Notes: generated from the letters alone by a model not told the origin. Counted from the first letter of the stretch, positions 43,504 through 52,635 are shown. The stretch: 56,580 bases of DNA from Candidatus Gastranaerophilales bacterium (GCA_944322945.1 CALUQN010000014.1:1-56580), one strand, 5' to 3'. Numbers and translations are program-made.

Positions 43504-44418
43504 ATGGGTTTAAGTACTGATTCAAAACAGACATTAGAGGACTTTAAAACTTACATAATAGTTGAGAAGAATTTTTCCAAACACACGGCTAAAGCCTACT
43601 GTTCGGATGTTTTGAGTTTTTTGTTATGGCTTGGTGATGATTTGTGTGAGGATGTGACCTTTGCAAAGATAAGAGAGTATTTGCATTTTATTCAAAAATT
43701 TCATTACAAAAAATCGACTATTGCCAGAAAAATTGCATCTCTCAGAACATTTTACAAATATTTATACAGGGAAAAGAAAATAGAGAACAATCCTGCGCTG
43801 AATTTGAGCGCACCCAAACGCCCCAAATCCCTGCCAAAATTTTTGACACCTGATGAGGTTGAGAGAATTTTAAATAATATTAAGATAGAAACTCCATCGG
43901 GGTATAGAAACAGAGCTATTTTAGAGCTGCTTTGGGCGACCGGAATGCGTGTTTCCGAACTTGCCGGTTTAAATTTCGGAGATTTAAACCTTGAAAATAA
44001 CGAAATCAGAGTGTTCGGAAAAGGCGCAAAGGAAAGGATTATCCTGGTTTCCAATCGGGCAAAGACATACCTTGAAAGGTATATAGAATCAGCCAGAGCA
44101 TTGATACCTAAAGGCTACAGGCTGGAAGAACCTACTGAAAGCTCTCCCGTTTTTATAAACAACACCGGCTACAGGCTTCAAACAAAAACTATCCGCAATG
44201 TTATAAATGAAGTTGTGGAAAAAATAGATTTGCCTAAAAGAGTTACTCCCCACGTATTCCGGCACAGTTTTGCAACACATTTAATAGAAAACGGCGCAGA
44301 TTTACGTGTTGTGCAGGAACTTTTGGGACATGCCAGCATTTCAAACACTCAAATTTACACTCACATATCAGCCCAGCACCTGAAAGAAGTTTACAACGAA
44401 ACCCACCCGCGGGCATAA
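43504..44418 (+). CDS. Site-specific tyrosine recombinase (XerC/XerD)
   Basis: This Xer-type recombinase of 304 residues resolves chromosome dimers at dif. A SAM-like core-binding domain covers 8-95 and the catalytic domain about 110-300. Active-site residues visible: Arg149 (ATGMRVSEL), Lys176 region (GKGAKER), His250 and Arg253 (HVFRHSFATHL), His276 (LLGHASIS) and Tyr285 (TQIYTHIS). The start is supported by AAGG seven bases upstream. XerC and XerD cannot be separated on sequence alone. No dif-like site was identified. A chromosomal role rather than an integron or phage role is likely from length and context. Confidence 0.93.
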   Translation: MGLSTDSKQTLEDFKTYIIVEKNFSKHTAKAYCSDVLSFLLWLGDDLCEDVTFAKIREYLHFIQKFHYKKSTIARKIASLRTFYKYLYREKKIENNPALNLSAPKRPKSLPKFLTPDEVERILNNIKIETPSGYRNRAILELLWATGMRVSELAGLNFGDLNLENNEIRVFGKGAKERIILVSNRAKTYLERYIESARALIPKGYRLEEPTESSPVFINNTGYRLQTKTIRNVINEVVEKIDLPKRVTPHVFRHSFATHLIENGADLRVVQELLGHASISNTQIYTHISAQHLKEVYNETHPRA

Positions 44419-44857
44419 ACGGGATTCCTAATCCTGAAAGCGTAGAAAATACGTTTAAAAAAGACGATAGGACGTTAAGTCGTTTTCATTAGTTCCTCCC
44501 CCCACATTGTGTGGGGGAGCGGATTTGCACTCTGCCGAACAAAAACTGACTTAATGTCTGGTTTTGTGAGAGGGGACGATAGTCCGGATAGCGAACGGAA
44601 CGAGCCCGCTAAACCCGCAGGGCTTACAGGCGAGTCTCCGTGAGCACGAAGCAAATCCAAGACAGGTTAGGTGGTGGGCAAACGTAACGTTTGCATCATT
44701 ATTCTTTCCACAAACTGAAGTTCCGCCTTTTGAATATGTTCAAGAAATTTTGAAACTCTTTTAACAGGCGGCTTTTGCTGTGCCCGCAAGAGCTTGACGA
44801 CTTTATTCCCTCCCCGGGTCGGGGAGGGCTGGGGTGGGGAGCAAACATAATGTATGC

Positions 44858-44925
44858 TGTCATTCTGAGGGCTTTAGCCCGAAGAATCTTTTTTATTTAG
44901 ATATTTCGCTATCGCTCAGTATGAC
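44858..44925. repeat. Dispersed palindrome family 1, copy B (inverted)
   Basis: This is the reverse complement of 40601-40668. Bases 44858-44892 are identical to 40634-40668 over 35 bases, and the other arm (gcgaaa...gctcag) is diverged. Orientation is opposite, about 4.2 kb apart, with the 85-aa, TPR, engB and Xer genes between. Confidence 0.75.
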
Positions 44926-45003
44926 GCAGTTTTGAAAAATTTTTTGTGGAATTTTCTATATAAGTTCAAGAGCGTAAAAGTATATTTTTCAAGGGAAATA
45001 TGT

Positions 45004-45009
45004 TATAAT
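45004..45009 (+). promoter_or_regulatory. TrmB gene -10 element, leaderless type
   Basis: TGTTATAAT (extended -10, hexamer at 45004-45009) ends six bases before the ATG at 45016. No Shine-Dalgarno lies between. Confidence 0.55.
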
Positions 45010-45015
45010 TTTTTT

Positions 45016-45837
45016 ATGAGTGATGAAGTTGTTGAAAAACTTAAAGAACTGGGGTTAAACAGCTACGAGGCAAAAGTTTATCTGGCACTGTTGAAAAAAT
45101 ATCCCTCAACGGGTTATGAGGTCGCAAAACTTGCTGATATCCCGCAATCCCGTGCTTATGATACGTTAAAATCTCTTGAAATTGCAGGAATCGCTGTTTC
45201 CTCAGGAACAAAACCGGAAACTTACACACCAATCAAGCCTAAAGAATTAACAAAAAGATACAGGCGGAAAATAACATCTACTATTGATTTTTTGGAGAAG
45301 AAACTGCCTAATGTAAAAAGTGACCATACAGAACCTATTATGACAGTAACCGGAACCATTCCTATTATGGACAAAGCTGTGGAAATTATTACAAACGCCC
45401 AAAAAGAAATCTATATGGAAATCTGGGCAAAAGATTTTAAGCAGCTGGAAAGCGCTTTAAGAGACGCCTACGACCGCGGACTTGATATAAAAATTGTGGG
45501 TTACGATACACTGCAAACGGTTGCGGGCACCGTATTTCAACACGCAAGCGGACGTGAAATTGAATACAGCCTCGGCGGAAGAATGATTTTTATTGCGGCT
45601 GACAATGCGGAAGGATTGTTTGGAAAAACCGAAAATACAAAACATAATGATGCACAGGTTATCTGGACAAAAAATGAAGACATTGTATTTTTGTTAAAAG
45701 AATTTATTGTACACGATATGTATTTAATTGACATCCAGCAGCAGTTCCCTGAACAGCTGAAATACTTCTACGGCGCAGGTATGAAACGATTGAAAGAAAA
45801 AGTCCTCACAAGTTCATCAAAATACAAAATTCATTAG
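45016..45837 (+). CDS. TrmB-family transcriptional regulator
   Basis: The protein has 273 residues from the ATG at 45016. The N-terminal winged helix-turn-helix covers about 1-75 (VVEKLKELGLNSYEAKVYLALLKK, IPQSRAYDTLKSLEIAGI). A C-terminal TrmB sensor domain follows (about 100-255, phospholipase-D-like fold) with KEIYMEIWAKDFKQLESAL and GGRMIFIAADNAEGLFGKTE. TrmB proteins bind sugars or other ligands and repress or activate sugar-transport genes, mainly in Archaea but also in bacteria. I rejected the upstream in-frame ATG at 44932 because that extension overlaps the promoter. There is no obvious target operon next to it; the neighbours are convergent. Confidence 0.85.
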   Translation: MSDEVVEKLKELGLNSYEAKVYLALLKKYPSTGYEVAKLADIPQSRAYDTLKSLEIAGIAVSSGTKPETYTPIKPKELTKRYRRKITSTIDFLEKKLPNVKSDHTEPIMTVTGTIPIMDKAVEIITNAQKEIYMEIWAKDFKQLESALRDAYDRGLDIKIVGYDTLQTVAGTVFQHASGREIEYSLGGRMIFIAADNAEGLFGKTENTKHNDAQVIWTKNEDIVFLLKEFIVHDMYLIDIQQQFPEQLKYFYGAGMKRLKEKVLTSSSKYKIH

Positions 45838-45906
45838 CAAATTTCAAACGTAAATACTCTGCGTCAGTTAATACAATAATTTGTCCGCACATCCGCCGGA
45901 ATTGCT

Positions 45907-47046
45907 TTAATTATTCGGTATGCAAAACTGAAAAGTTGTTAAATTTTCCGCACTGCTTTTGACATTAATGCTTCCGCCGTGAGCGAGTATTGTTTCTTTG
46001 GCTACATAAAGCCCGAGCCCGGTGCCGACTTTTTTGTGCTTTTTCGCGTAAGTTATGTATTTATCAAAAACATCATTAGGATTTTTCAGAGTAATCCCCG
46101 GTCCGGAATTGGTTATGGCAAAGTGTGTTTCCAGTGCGTCCTGATAAAGTTCTATATCTATTGTGCTCCCAAATGGCGCATATTCAACTGCATTACTCAT
46201 AAGATTTAAGATTACTCTTGACATTTCCATCTCATCAGCCATAACAATTATCAAAGGTTTTGAACAGAATAACCGCATCTGCTGCTTTTTATCGCCTGAT
46301 AAAAATTCTATCCGCTTAATACATTCTTCAACAAGTTTTTTGAGACAGATTTCTTTTTTAACAATTTCCTGCTTGCCGTTTTCTATTTTTGAACGCGTCA
46401 GAATATTATCAATCATAAGCTTGGAATATTTGACCGAACTGAATATCTGCGACATAATTTCCTGCCTGTCAGCTTCTTCACTGACTTCATTATTCATCAA
46501 AAGGTTAAAAGCAAGAATGGAAGCATTAACAGGTGTTTTCAAATCGTGTGTCACCATTGCAAGAAAAGACTCCTGCAATTCTTTATTATTTCGGTAATCC
46601 GCCTTTTGTTCTATCAGATGGTGAATTTCAGCAATCAAAATATTTTTGTTGAAAGGTTTTGTCATATACAAATCAGCACCGTGCTTATAAGCGTGCTCAA
46701 TATAATTTACGTCATGCTTTTTTGCGATAAAAATTACTGACGGAACTTGAACCTTTTGCGACTCCAGATTTTTGATGTATTTTAATAGCTTGTAAAAGCT
46801 TTTCAGCTTTTTATCGCAGCAAAGAATACAAACATCCGAAGATTGGAGAGACAATGTGTTTGCTCCGGTGTTAATATGATTTATATTGCAAAATCTTACG
46901 TTAAATTTGTGCAGAATACATTTGTAATAAGGGATATGCCTGTCCTCTTCAACTATAACAAGAATTTTTGAGAGCTTGAAAGGGTTATTGTTCAATAACT
47001 GCTGCTCAAAATTATTCTCCTCGTTTTTGTTAGTTTGCCAAAGCAT
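45907..47046 (-). CDS. Sensor histidine kinase with N-terminal receiver domain
   Basis: The protein has 379 residues and no membrane segments. The N-terminal receiver-like domain covers about 25-145: acidic Glu33-Glu34-Asp35, a likely phospho-acceptor Asp78 (VCILCCDKK) and Lys130 (MTKPF). It is followed by HisKA with His167 (AMVTHDLKTP), an N-box NLMSNAVEYAPFG, NSGPGI and GTGLGLYVAKETILAHGG. This REC-HK order makes it a cytoplasmic signal integrator, probably receiving phosphate from another kinase. It has no cognate regulator gene adjacent. TAAAAT lies six bases before the ATG and no Shine-Dalgarno is present. Confidence 0.9.
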   Translation of the reverse strand: MLWQTNKNEENNFEQQLLNNNPFKLSKILVIVEEDRHIPYYKCILHKFNVRFCNINHINTGANTLSLQSSDVCILCCDKKLKSFYKLLKYIKNLESQKVQVPSVIFIAKKHDVNYIEHAYKHGADLYMTKPFNKNILIAEIHHLIEQKADYRNNKELQESFLAMVTHDLKTPVNASILAFNLLMNNEVSEEADRQEIMSQIFSSVKYSKLMIDNILTRSKIENGKQEIVKKEICLKKLVEECIKRIEFLSGDKKQQMRLFCSKPLIIVMADEMEMSRVILNLMSNAVEYAPFGSTIDIELYQDALETHFAITNSGPGITLKNPNDVFDKYITYAKKHKKVGTGLGLYVAKETILAHGGSINVKSSAENLTTFQFCIPNN

Positions 47047-47052
47047 ATATAG

Positions 47053-47080
47053 ATTTTATATATAAAAAGGTAATATACAA
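47053..47080 (-). promoter_or_regulatory. Histidine kinase promoter, leaderless type
   Basis: The minus strand reads TTGTAT (47080-47075), 16 bases, TAAAAT (47058-47053), then six bases to the ATG at 47046. Only 90 bases separate this start from the divergent dnaG start, which has the same architecture. Confidence 0.55.
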
Positions 47081-47102
47081 TTACCCATTATGGTAATATG
47101 CT

Positions 47103-47130
47103 TTGCTTAAAAAAAATTTGATGATAAAAT
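47103..47130 (+). promoter_or_regulatory. dnaG promoter, leaderless type
   Basis: TTGCTT (47103-47108), 16 bases, TAAAAT (47125-47130), then six bases to the ATG at 47137. There is no Shine-Dalgarno. Confidence 0.55.
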
Positions 47131-47136
47131 TTTATT

Positions 47137-49026
47137 ATGGCTGACACAATGGAAGAACTTATATCACAGATAAAAGACCGGCTTGATATAGTAGAAGTGG
47201 TATCAGAGCAGGTTATTCTGAAAAAGAACGGCAGTCACTACTGGGGCTTGTGCCCGTTTCACAAAGAAAAGACCCCGTCATTTTCAGTAAATCCGTCACT
47301 CGGAATTTACAAATGTTTTGGCTGCGGAGAAGGCGGCGATGCTTTGTCTTTTATAATGAAGACGAAAAACATCGAGTTTATGGATTTGATAAAAGAACTG
47401 GCAGAAAAATACGGACTTGAGATGCCGGCAAGCTTCAAACGCAGTTCCTCGTCAAAAGATTTGAAAGAACACATGACATCAGCCTGCCAAAAAGCAGCGG
47501 AATTTTATCACAAAAGACTTCTGAAAGATGTTTCGACAGAGACCGGAAAAGTTTTGAAATACCTGACAGGACGCGGTATTAATGAAGATATTATAAAAAA
47601 ATTCACACTCGGTATTGCCCCTAAATCTTACACAACCTTGTACGACGCCTTGAAAAGTGAATTTTCTGATGAAGTGCTTGAAAAAGCCGGGCTGGTATTG
47701 AAAGACCGAGATAACAGATACATAGACAGATTCAGAAACCGCGTTATAATCCCGATACAAAATGAGTTCGGTGATTATGTTGCGTTTGGGGCGCGCGCTG
47801 TGGAAGAAGGACAATCGCCAAAGTACCTGAATTCCTCTGATTCTTTAATCTATAACAAAAGTAAGCTTCTCTACGGGCTTTATACGGCAAAAGACGCCAT
47901 AAAAGAAGAAGACAGCGTAGTTTTGATGGAAGGATATTTTGATGTAATCTCAGCTCAGGCTCACGGTATTGAAAACTGCGTGGCAGCCTGCGGAACAGCT
48001 CTCACATCAGACCACGTGAAACTTCTGTCACGGTATACAAAATCAAGAAGGATTTACCTGTCATTTGACACGGATTCCGCCGGTCAAAAAGCAACCGAAC
48101 GCGGAGCTGAAATTATCAGGGAAGCGTTTGAAGGGTTAGGGGATATAAAACAGTTTGATGAAGCTTATACAACAACCTCAGACGACAAATATTCCTGCGA
48201 AATCAGGGTAATCTCGCCTCCGGAGGGCAAAGACCCGGATGAATTTATCCGTACGGCAGGCGCAGAAAGCTACAAAGCTTATATGCAGCACGCCCCGCTT
48301 TTGATTGACTTTCAGATGAATAACATCCTGAAAGAAAAACACGAAATAAAAACCGCACTGGATAAAACTAATCTTGTAAAAAAACTTATACCGGTTTTAC
48401 AGGAAATAAAAAATGATATCGTACGCGCCGAATATGTCAAAATGGCAGCCCACGCGCTGGATATAGACGAATTTGCACTGATGCGCGAGGTACAAAAATC
48501 AGTTATTCAGGTGAGCCGTCCGGCAGAAAATATTGTTAAAATTGTAACAAAAAATTCATCAATACTCGAAAAAGCGCAAAAAAATTTATTGAGCATTTTT
48601 TTTGTAGCAGACAATCGTTTTAATTTGCAGCAAATAAATACAATGATAGGCGAGCTGCAACTTGATAACGAAACGTTAATAATTGTAAAATCTACAATTG
48701 ACAAATTTCTATGTAGCGTAAATAATGTAAAAGAATTGATTGAACATTTATATACTGAATTTCTTCAAAAGCCGGAAGCCCAAAAAGTATTAACAGATTT
48801 AATAACAACATCACAGATGTATAACCATCTATCTGAGCAGGATATGCAAACCGCAATCGAAGAAACTAAACGAAAAATAAATCAAATTCAACACGAAAAA
48901 GAGCGCGAACAGTTAAGAAATTTGTACAAAAGCGCAAATGATGATGAAATAGAAGCACTTAAACTTCAGATGCAGCTTAGAGATAAAATCAACAACAGAA
49001 ACAAATCGGAGAAAATGAATGACTAA
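47137..49026 (+). CDS. dnaG: DNA primase
   Basis: This replicative primase of 629 residues makes RNA primers for the lagging strand. The CHC2 zinc finger has Cys39, His42, Cys60 and Cys63 ([23 protein letters not shown]). The TOPRIM catalytic core at about 265-345 has [14 protein letters not shown] and [13 protein letters not shown]. The C-terminal helicase-binding region runs to 629. It overlaps rpoD by eight bases, the classic bacterial macromolecular-synthesis pairing of primase and sigma factor. Confidence 0.97.
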   Translation: MADTMEELISQIKDRLDIVEVVSEQVILKKNGSHYWGLCPFHKEKTPSFSVNPSLGIYKCFGCGEGGDALSFIMKTKNIEFMDLIKELAEKYGLEMPASFKRSSSSKDLKEHMTSACQKAAEFYHKRLLKDVSTETGKVLKYLTGRGINEDIIKKFTLGIAPKSYTTLYDALKSEFSDEVLEKAGLVLKDRDNRYIDRFRNRVIIPIQNEFGDYVAFGARAVEEGQSPKYLNSSDSLIYNKSKLLYGLYTAKDAIKEEDSVVLMEGYFDVISAQAHGIENCVAACGTALTSDHVKLLSRYTKSRRIYLSFDTDSAGQKATERGAEIIREAFEGLGDIKQFDEAYTTTSDDKYSCEIRVISPPEGKDPDEFIRTAGAESYKAYMQHAPLLIDFQMNNILKEKHEIKTALDKTNLVKKLIPVLQEIKNDIVRAEYVKMAAHALDIDEFALMREVQKSVIQVSRPAENIVKIVTKNSSILEKAQKNLLSIFFVADNRFNLQQINTMIGELQLDNETLIIVKSTIDKFLCSVNNVKELIEHLYTEFLQKPEAQKVLTDLITTSQMYNHLSEQDMQTAIEETKRKINQIQHEKEREQLRNLYKSANDDEIEALKLQMQLRDKINNRNKSEKMND

Positions 49027-50119
49027 AAAAAGACAACCCAACTCCTCAATTGTAAGTATTTTAGATGAAGATAATCTGGATTTACACGAAATTGATGAGG
49101 ATGGAGCATTAGGCTCTGAAAATGATAGCGTAAATTACATGAATATGGACATCAGCACTGATAACATCGAAGATATCGTTACTGAAAAAATGGGCGGCAA
49201 AATGAATCTTGATGATATCTATATGATGAACGATTCTGCTGAAGAAGAAGACAACGATTTTGAACTTCCGAAAGGAATAGCGGTAGATGATCCGGTAAGA
49301 TTATATTTAAGAGAAATCGGAAGAATTAAATTGTTGTCCGCAAATGAAGAAATTGAACTTGCAAGAAAAATTCTGCAAGGCGGCACACCCGGTGCAATTG
49401 CAAAACGTAAACTCGTACAGGCAAACCTCCGTTTGGTTGTAAGTATTGCAAAAAAATACGTCGGACGCGGCATGCTGTTCTTGGATCTTATACAGGAAGG
49501 CAACCTCGGTTTAATCCGTGCGGCTGAAAAGTTTGACCACGAAAGAGGTTTCAAATTCTCAACATACGCAACTTGGTGGATTAGACAGGCAATCACAAGA
49601 GCAATTGCTGATCAGGCAAGAACAATTCGTATTCCTGTTCACATGGTAGAAACAATCAACAAACTGAAAAAAGTTACCCGCCGTCTGGCACAAGAACTTT
49701 CCAGAAAGCCGACCGAGGATGAACTTGCTATTGAAATGAACGTTTCTATCCCGAAACTCCGCGAAATTATTAAAATCGCACAGGAACCCCTCTCTCTGGA
49801 AACACCAATCGGCAAGGAAGAAGATTCCCGTCTCGGTGATTTTATAGAAGACAAAGAAGCAGACGCACCGATTAAAACCGTTGCATCGGAACTTTTGAGA
49901 GAAGATTTGGCAGAAGTCCTCTGCACACTTTCTCCAAGAGAACGTGATGTTTTGAGACTCCGTTTCGGCATGGACGACGGCCGCCAGAGAACTCTCGAAG
50001 AAGTCGGGCAGCTGTTCGGTGTAACTCGTGAACGTATCAGACAAATCGAAGCAAAAGCTTTGAGAAAACTACGTCATCCGAACAGAAGCAAACGCTTGAG
50101 AGAATATGTAGAATCATAA
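49019..50119 (+). CDS. rpoD: Primary sigma factor (sigma-70)
   Basis: This housekeeping sigma factor of 366 residues directs RNA polymerase to -35/-10 promoters such as those in this window. An acidic N-terminal region covers 1-80 (a short form of region 1.1). Region 1.2 has [17 protein letters not shown], region 2 has [35 protein letters not shown], then region 3. Region 4 has [19 protein letters not shown] and the helix-turn-helix [20 protein letters not shown]. The start overlaps the end of dnaG by eight bases, with GGAG eight bases before the ATG. It is co-transcribed with dnaG. Confidence 0.97.
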   Translation: MTKKRQPNSSIVSILDEDNLDLHEIDEDGALGSENDSVNYMNMDISTDNIEDIVTEKMGGKMNLDDIYMMNDSAEEEDNDFELPKGIAVDDPVRLYLREIGRIKLLSANEEIELARKILQGGTPGAIAKRKLVQANLRLVVSIAKKYVGRGMLFLDLIQEGNLGLIRAAEKFDHERGFKFSTYATWWIRQAITRAIADQARTIRIPVHMVETINKLKKVTRRLAQELSRKPTEDELAIEMNVSIPKLREIIKIAQEPLSLETPIGKEEDSRLGDFIEDKEADAPIKTVASELLREDLAEVLCTLSPRERDVLRLRFGMDDGRQRTLEEVGQLFGVTRERIRQIEAKALRKLRHPNRSKRLREYVES

Positions 50120-50140
50120 TTTTATACAAAATAACAACTG

Positions 50141-50189
50141 AAAAATTCTTCGCAATGTTCAGAATAAAGAACAAGCGAAGAATTTTTTT
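50141..50189 (+). terminator. rpoD intrinsic terminator
   Basis: The stem is AAAAATTCTTCGC/GCGAAGAATTTTT, with an inner TGTTC/GAACA pairing, then a U-run. It starts 22 bases after the rpoD stop. Confidence 0.88.
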
Positions 50190-50204
50190 ATGAATAGTTC
50201 AGAA

Positions 50205-50390
50205 TGTCAGGCGGTGCCTGACCTACATAAACATCTGCGCGATAGCGCTAGGACTCAATCACTTAGTCACTTAATTTGGCACTGTCGGTTGGACATACTT
50301 GCCCATCAATGCCAGATGGCAATTCATGGGTGAAGAATCTTTCTTTTAATTGAAAAATATAGGGTGGGCAAAGCGAATGCGTGTCCACAA
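50205..50390. repeat. Mosaic of dispersed repeats, family 2 copy 2 and family 3
   Basis: GGTGCCTGACCTACATAAAC lies at about 50213-50232 and ACTGTCGGTTGGACATACTT at 50281-50300; both match 30225-30305. A ggtgggcaaagcg...cgtgtccac palindrome lies at 50362-50387, as at 35111-35137. A short inverted pair GCGCGATAGCGC lies near 50236-50248. This fills the rpoD-to-pseudopilin spacer. Confidence 0.6.
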
Positions 50391-50421
50391 AATTATCGGT
50401 GTAAAATTTAATAAAATATGA

Positions 50422-50427
50422 TATAAT
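50422..50427 (+). promoter_or_regulatory. Pseudopilin gene -10 element, leaderless type
   Basis: TATAAT (50422-50427) is seven bases before the ATG at 50435, without a Shine-Dalgarno. A -35 is not convincing. Confidence 0.5.
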
Positions 50428-50434
50428 AAAATAT

Positions 50435-51121
50435 ATGAAAAATTACGGATTTAGTTTAGCGGAAGTACTGTTTACATTAGGCATAATCGGCGTAGTTGCG
50501 GCGTTTACACTCCCGACACTGATTACAAATTACCGTGAAAAAGAGACCGTAACCCGGCTGAAAAAAGTGTATTCTAATATGCAGACCGCATACAACTATA
50601 CAATGATGGAAGAAGGTCCGACAAAATTCTGGGGTGCACTCCGCGGAGTAGAAACCGGCGGCGAGCTTGTTCTTATGGACAAGTTTTCAAAACACATGCA
50701 TTTTGTCAAAATTTGCGGGCATGACAAAGGCTGTTTTCCTGATCAGCATTATCTGACCGTTAAGGACACAGAATATGCAAACTGGAACGAACTCGGGGAC
50801 AGAGCCAAGGCAATACTGCCTGACGGCACACTAATTATGTTTAATATGACAAAGGCGGGGGATTCTGACGCACAGATTTATGTTGACCTGAACGGATTTA
50901 AAGGTCCGAACAAACTCGGCGATGACTTTCACTACTTTTTTGTCTATGACAACAAAATAATTCCGGCAGGTGCTCCGGCAACACAAGGTGAAGATTATTT
51001 TGTCCAATATTGTCTCGTAGAAAAAGGCTACGGCTGTACAGCATGGGCTTTGTATAATGAAAACCTGGATTATCTGCACTGCACAGATCTTGACTGGAAC
51101 GGCAAGACTACGTGCAAATAA
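50435..51121 (+). CDS. Type IV pilin-like/pseudopilin protein
   Basis: This 228-residue protein has a short leader MKNYG cut before FSLAEVLFTLGIIGVVAAFT. The mature protein starts with Phe1 and Glu5 and a roughly 20-residue hydrophobic helix (class III signal, PilD-type processing). The globular part has several aromatic residues and at least eight cysteines in the C-terminal half (KICGHDKGCF, QYCLVEKGYGC, LHCTDLDW, TTCK), suggesting disulfides. It is a likely substrate or minor pilin of the 17741-25624 machine although it lies 25 kb away. No prepilin peptidase gene is in the window. Confidence 0.93.
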   Translation: MKNYGFSLAEVLFTLGIIGVVAAFTLPTLITNYREKETVTRLKKVYSNMQTAYNYTMMEEGPTKFWGALRGVETGGELVLMDKFSKHMHFVKICGHDKGCFPDQHYLTVKDTEYANWNELGDRAKAILPDGTLIMFNMTKAGDSDAQIYVDLNGFKGPNKLGDDFHYFFVYDNKIIPAGAPATQGEDYFVQYCLVEKGYGCTAWALYNENLDYLHCTDLDWNGKTTCK

Positions 51122-51150
51122 ATTTCCACTCTGGAAACAGCTTATATTTG

Positions 51151-52635
51151 CTAGATTTTCTGCGTAAATATCACGTAAAAATCATTACACAACATAAATA
51201 TCATCAGCAAAATCAACATCATAAAGAAAGTTGAGCTGATACGCTCCATAACTTTTTCGTCAACCGGTTTACCGTTAATTTTTTCTAAGATAAGAAACAG
51301 GGCATGCCCGCCGTCAAGCGCAGGTATTGGCAGGAAGTTGAATATAGCAAGGTTCATAGATATCATTGCAGTCAAAAGCAGTCCGTAAAAAATTCCCTGA
51401 TTATCAATGATATTACCGCCGATTTTTGTGACAACAACGATACTGTGAAGATATTTGAGCGGAATCTTACCGGTAAACAACTGCTTTAATGTAACAAGCA
51501 TTCCGCTTGTTTCGTTGTATAAATATTTGTAACTTACGGCAATTGCAGAGAAGAAACCTTTGACCGGCATCATTTTTTCATCAGCTATGTATGAAATCCC
51601 GATAACACCTGCTTCGTTCGGATAAATTGTGTTTAAATCAATTCTCTGCCCCATACGTTCAACAGTTATATAAAGCGGGTGAACATTATCCGCAAGTGCG
51701 TATGCAATATCGTTTAAAGAACTTTCGCCGTCGGCTATCCAATATTTTGGATTTTTTATGGAATCCCTAATATTTTTTTGCTGCTCGTTTAACTCAATTT
51801 GTTTGTCCTGATAAATAGCGACCCCGCGAAGAACATTCTGGTCAAGGTAAATTTTCTCTTCTTCCTGTACAGGCGGAAGTTTTACCAGTGAATCTTTCAG
51901 AATAATCTCATCACGTTCATAAGCATGGTTGTGGCTTTTCAGGCTTTTATAAACAGTTTCTAGCTGTTCCGGAGAAATCTTGCCGTCATTTTTAGCGCTG
52001 TACATTGCATAAAGTCTGAGTGCGTATCTGGAATTCACATCAGAGCCGTTAATTTTAATGATTTTATCGCCTTTTTGTACACCAGAGTTTTCCACAGACG
52101 GCGAGACTGATTTTCTGTATAAATATTCAACCAATTCGTCACTGTCTTTGGTGAGAGAGTCTGTAATCGGCAGAAGCGGTTCACCGTTATAGCTTAAATC
52201 AATATTGCTGAATTTTATGTTAGACTTTTCAACGATTTTTTCAAACTTGATATCATAAGTATTCGACGGAAGCTGGCCCCACAAAAGCGCAGTAATCAAA
52301 ACAATCACAAAAGCACAGACGACATTTGCAAGAACACCGGCAGAAATTACGACAAAGCGCTGATATACAGGTCTGTTTGCAAACCGGTCAGGAGAATCTT
52401 TCGGGAGCTTATTTTCCGGTTCATCATCAGGGAACGATACATAACCGCCAAGCAAAAAAGCATGGATACGGAGGGTTAAATCTCCGATTTGTTTTTCCCA
52501 TAAAGTTGGTCCGATTGGCAGACCAAATCCGAACGCCGACACTTTCATCTTAAACATTTTTGCGGCAAAAAAGTGTCCCGCCTCGTGAACAAGAACCAGT
52601 ATACTTAACAGCAGTATCATTATGATTATAGACAT
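51151..52635 (-). CDS. rseP: Site-2 membrane zinc protease (RseP family)
   Basis: This 494-residue intramembrane metalloprotease cuts anti-sigma factors or signal peptides. The zinc motif HEAGH (His17, Glu18, His21) lies in the first membrane helix. The C-terminal NFLPIPALDGGHALF carries the third zinc-ligand Asp. There are about four membrane segments (1-25, 95-120, 395-420, 465-490). A PDZ-like region lies at about 175-215 (GVQKGDKIIKINGSDV). It is longer than typical RseP, because the periplasmic part between the PDZ and the second zinc motif holds about 130 extra residues rich in Glu, Lys and Gln. SD GAAGGGAA before the ATG. Confidence 0.92.
   Translation of the reverse strand: MSIIIMILLLSILVLVHEAGHFFAAKMFKMKVSAFGFGLPIGPTLWEKQIGDLTLRIHAFLLGGYVSFPDDEPENKLPKDSPDRFANRPVYQRFVVISAGVLANVVCAFVIVLITALLWGQLPSNTYDIKFEKIVEKSNIKFSNIDLSYNGEPLLPITDSLTKDSDELVEYLYRKSVSPSVENSGVQKGDKIIKINGSDVNSRYALRLYAMYSAKNDGKISPEQLETVYKSLKSHNHAYERDEIILKDSLVKLPPVQEEEKIYLDQNVLRGVAIYQDKQIELNEQQKNIRDSIKNPKYWIADGESSLNDIAYALADNVHPLYITVERMGQRIDLNTIYPNEAGVIGISYIADEKMMPVKGFFSAIAVSYKYLYNETSGMLVTLKQLFTGKIPLKYLHSIVVVTKIGGNIIDNQGIFYGLLLTAMISMNLAIFNFLPIPALDGGHALFLILEKINGKPVDEKVMERISSTFFMMLILLMIFMLCNDFYVIFTQKI

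Larger units (their letters stand above)
44419..45015. repeat. 600-bp repeat-rich spacer with GC hairpins
   Basis: No credible gene is seen. It carries an unusually GC-rich hairpin at 44496-44519 (CTCCCCCC-ACA/TGTGGGGGAG) and a perfect 9-bp stem at 44808-44828 (CCCTCCCCG/CGGGGAGGG). A ggtgggcaaacgtaacgtttgc motif lies near 44670-44695. The inverted family 1 element is at 44858-44925. The short minus-strand frame through the first hairpin is not supported as a gene. The base composition of the first 250 bases is clearly richer in G+C than the genes around it. Confidence 0.65.

Noticed and set aside
43504..44418. Integron or phage integrase
   Set aside because: Length, motif spacing and the lack of att-like duplicates, cargo or excisionase fit a chromosomal Xer recombinase better.
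44475..44660. Minus-strand frame of 61 codons in the repeat-rich spacer
   Set aside because: It reads through a perfect GC hairpin, has unlike composition (many Ser, Pro, Leu) and no ribosome site; it is a shadow of a dispersed repeat.
44470..44700. Possible structured RNA (RNase P, SRP or tmRNA-like) in the GC-rich stretch
   Set aside because: I could not find the universal cores (for example the RNase P GAGGAAAGUC, the SRP tetraloop region or a tRNA-like end). The pairing found fits palindromic repeats.
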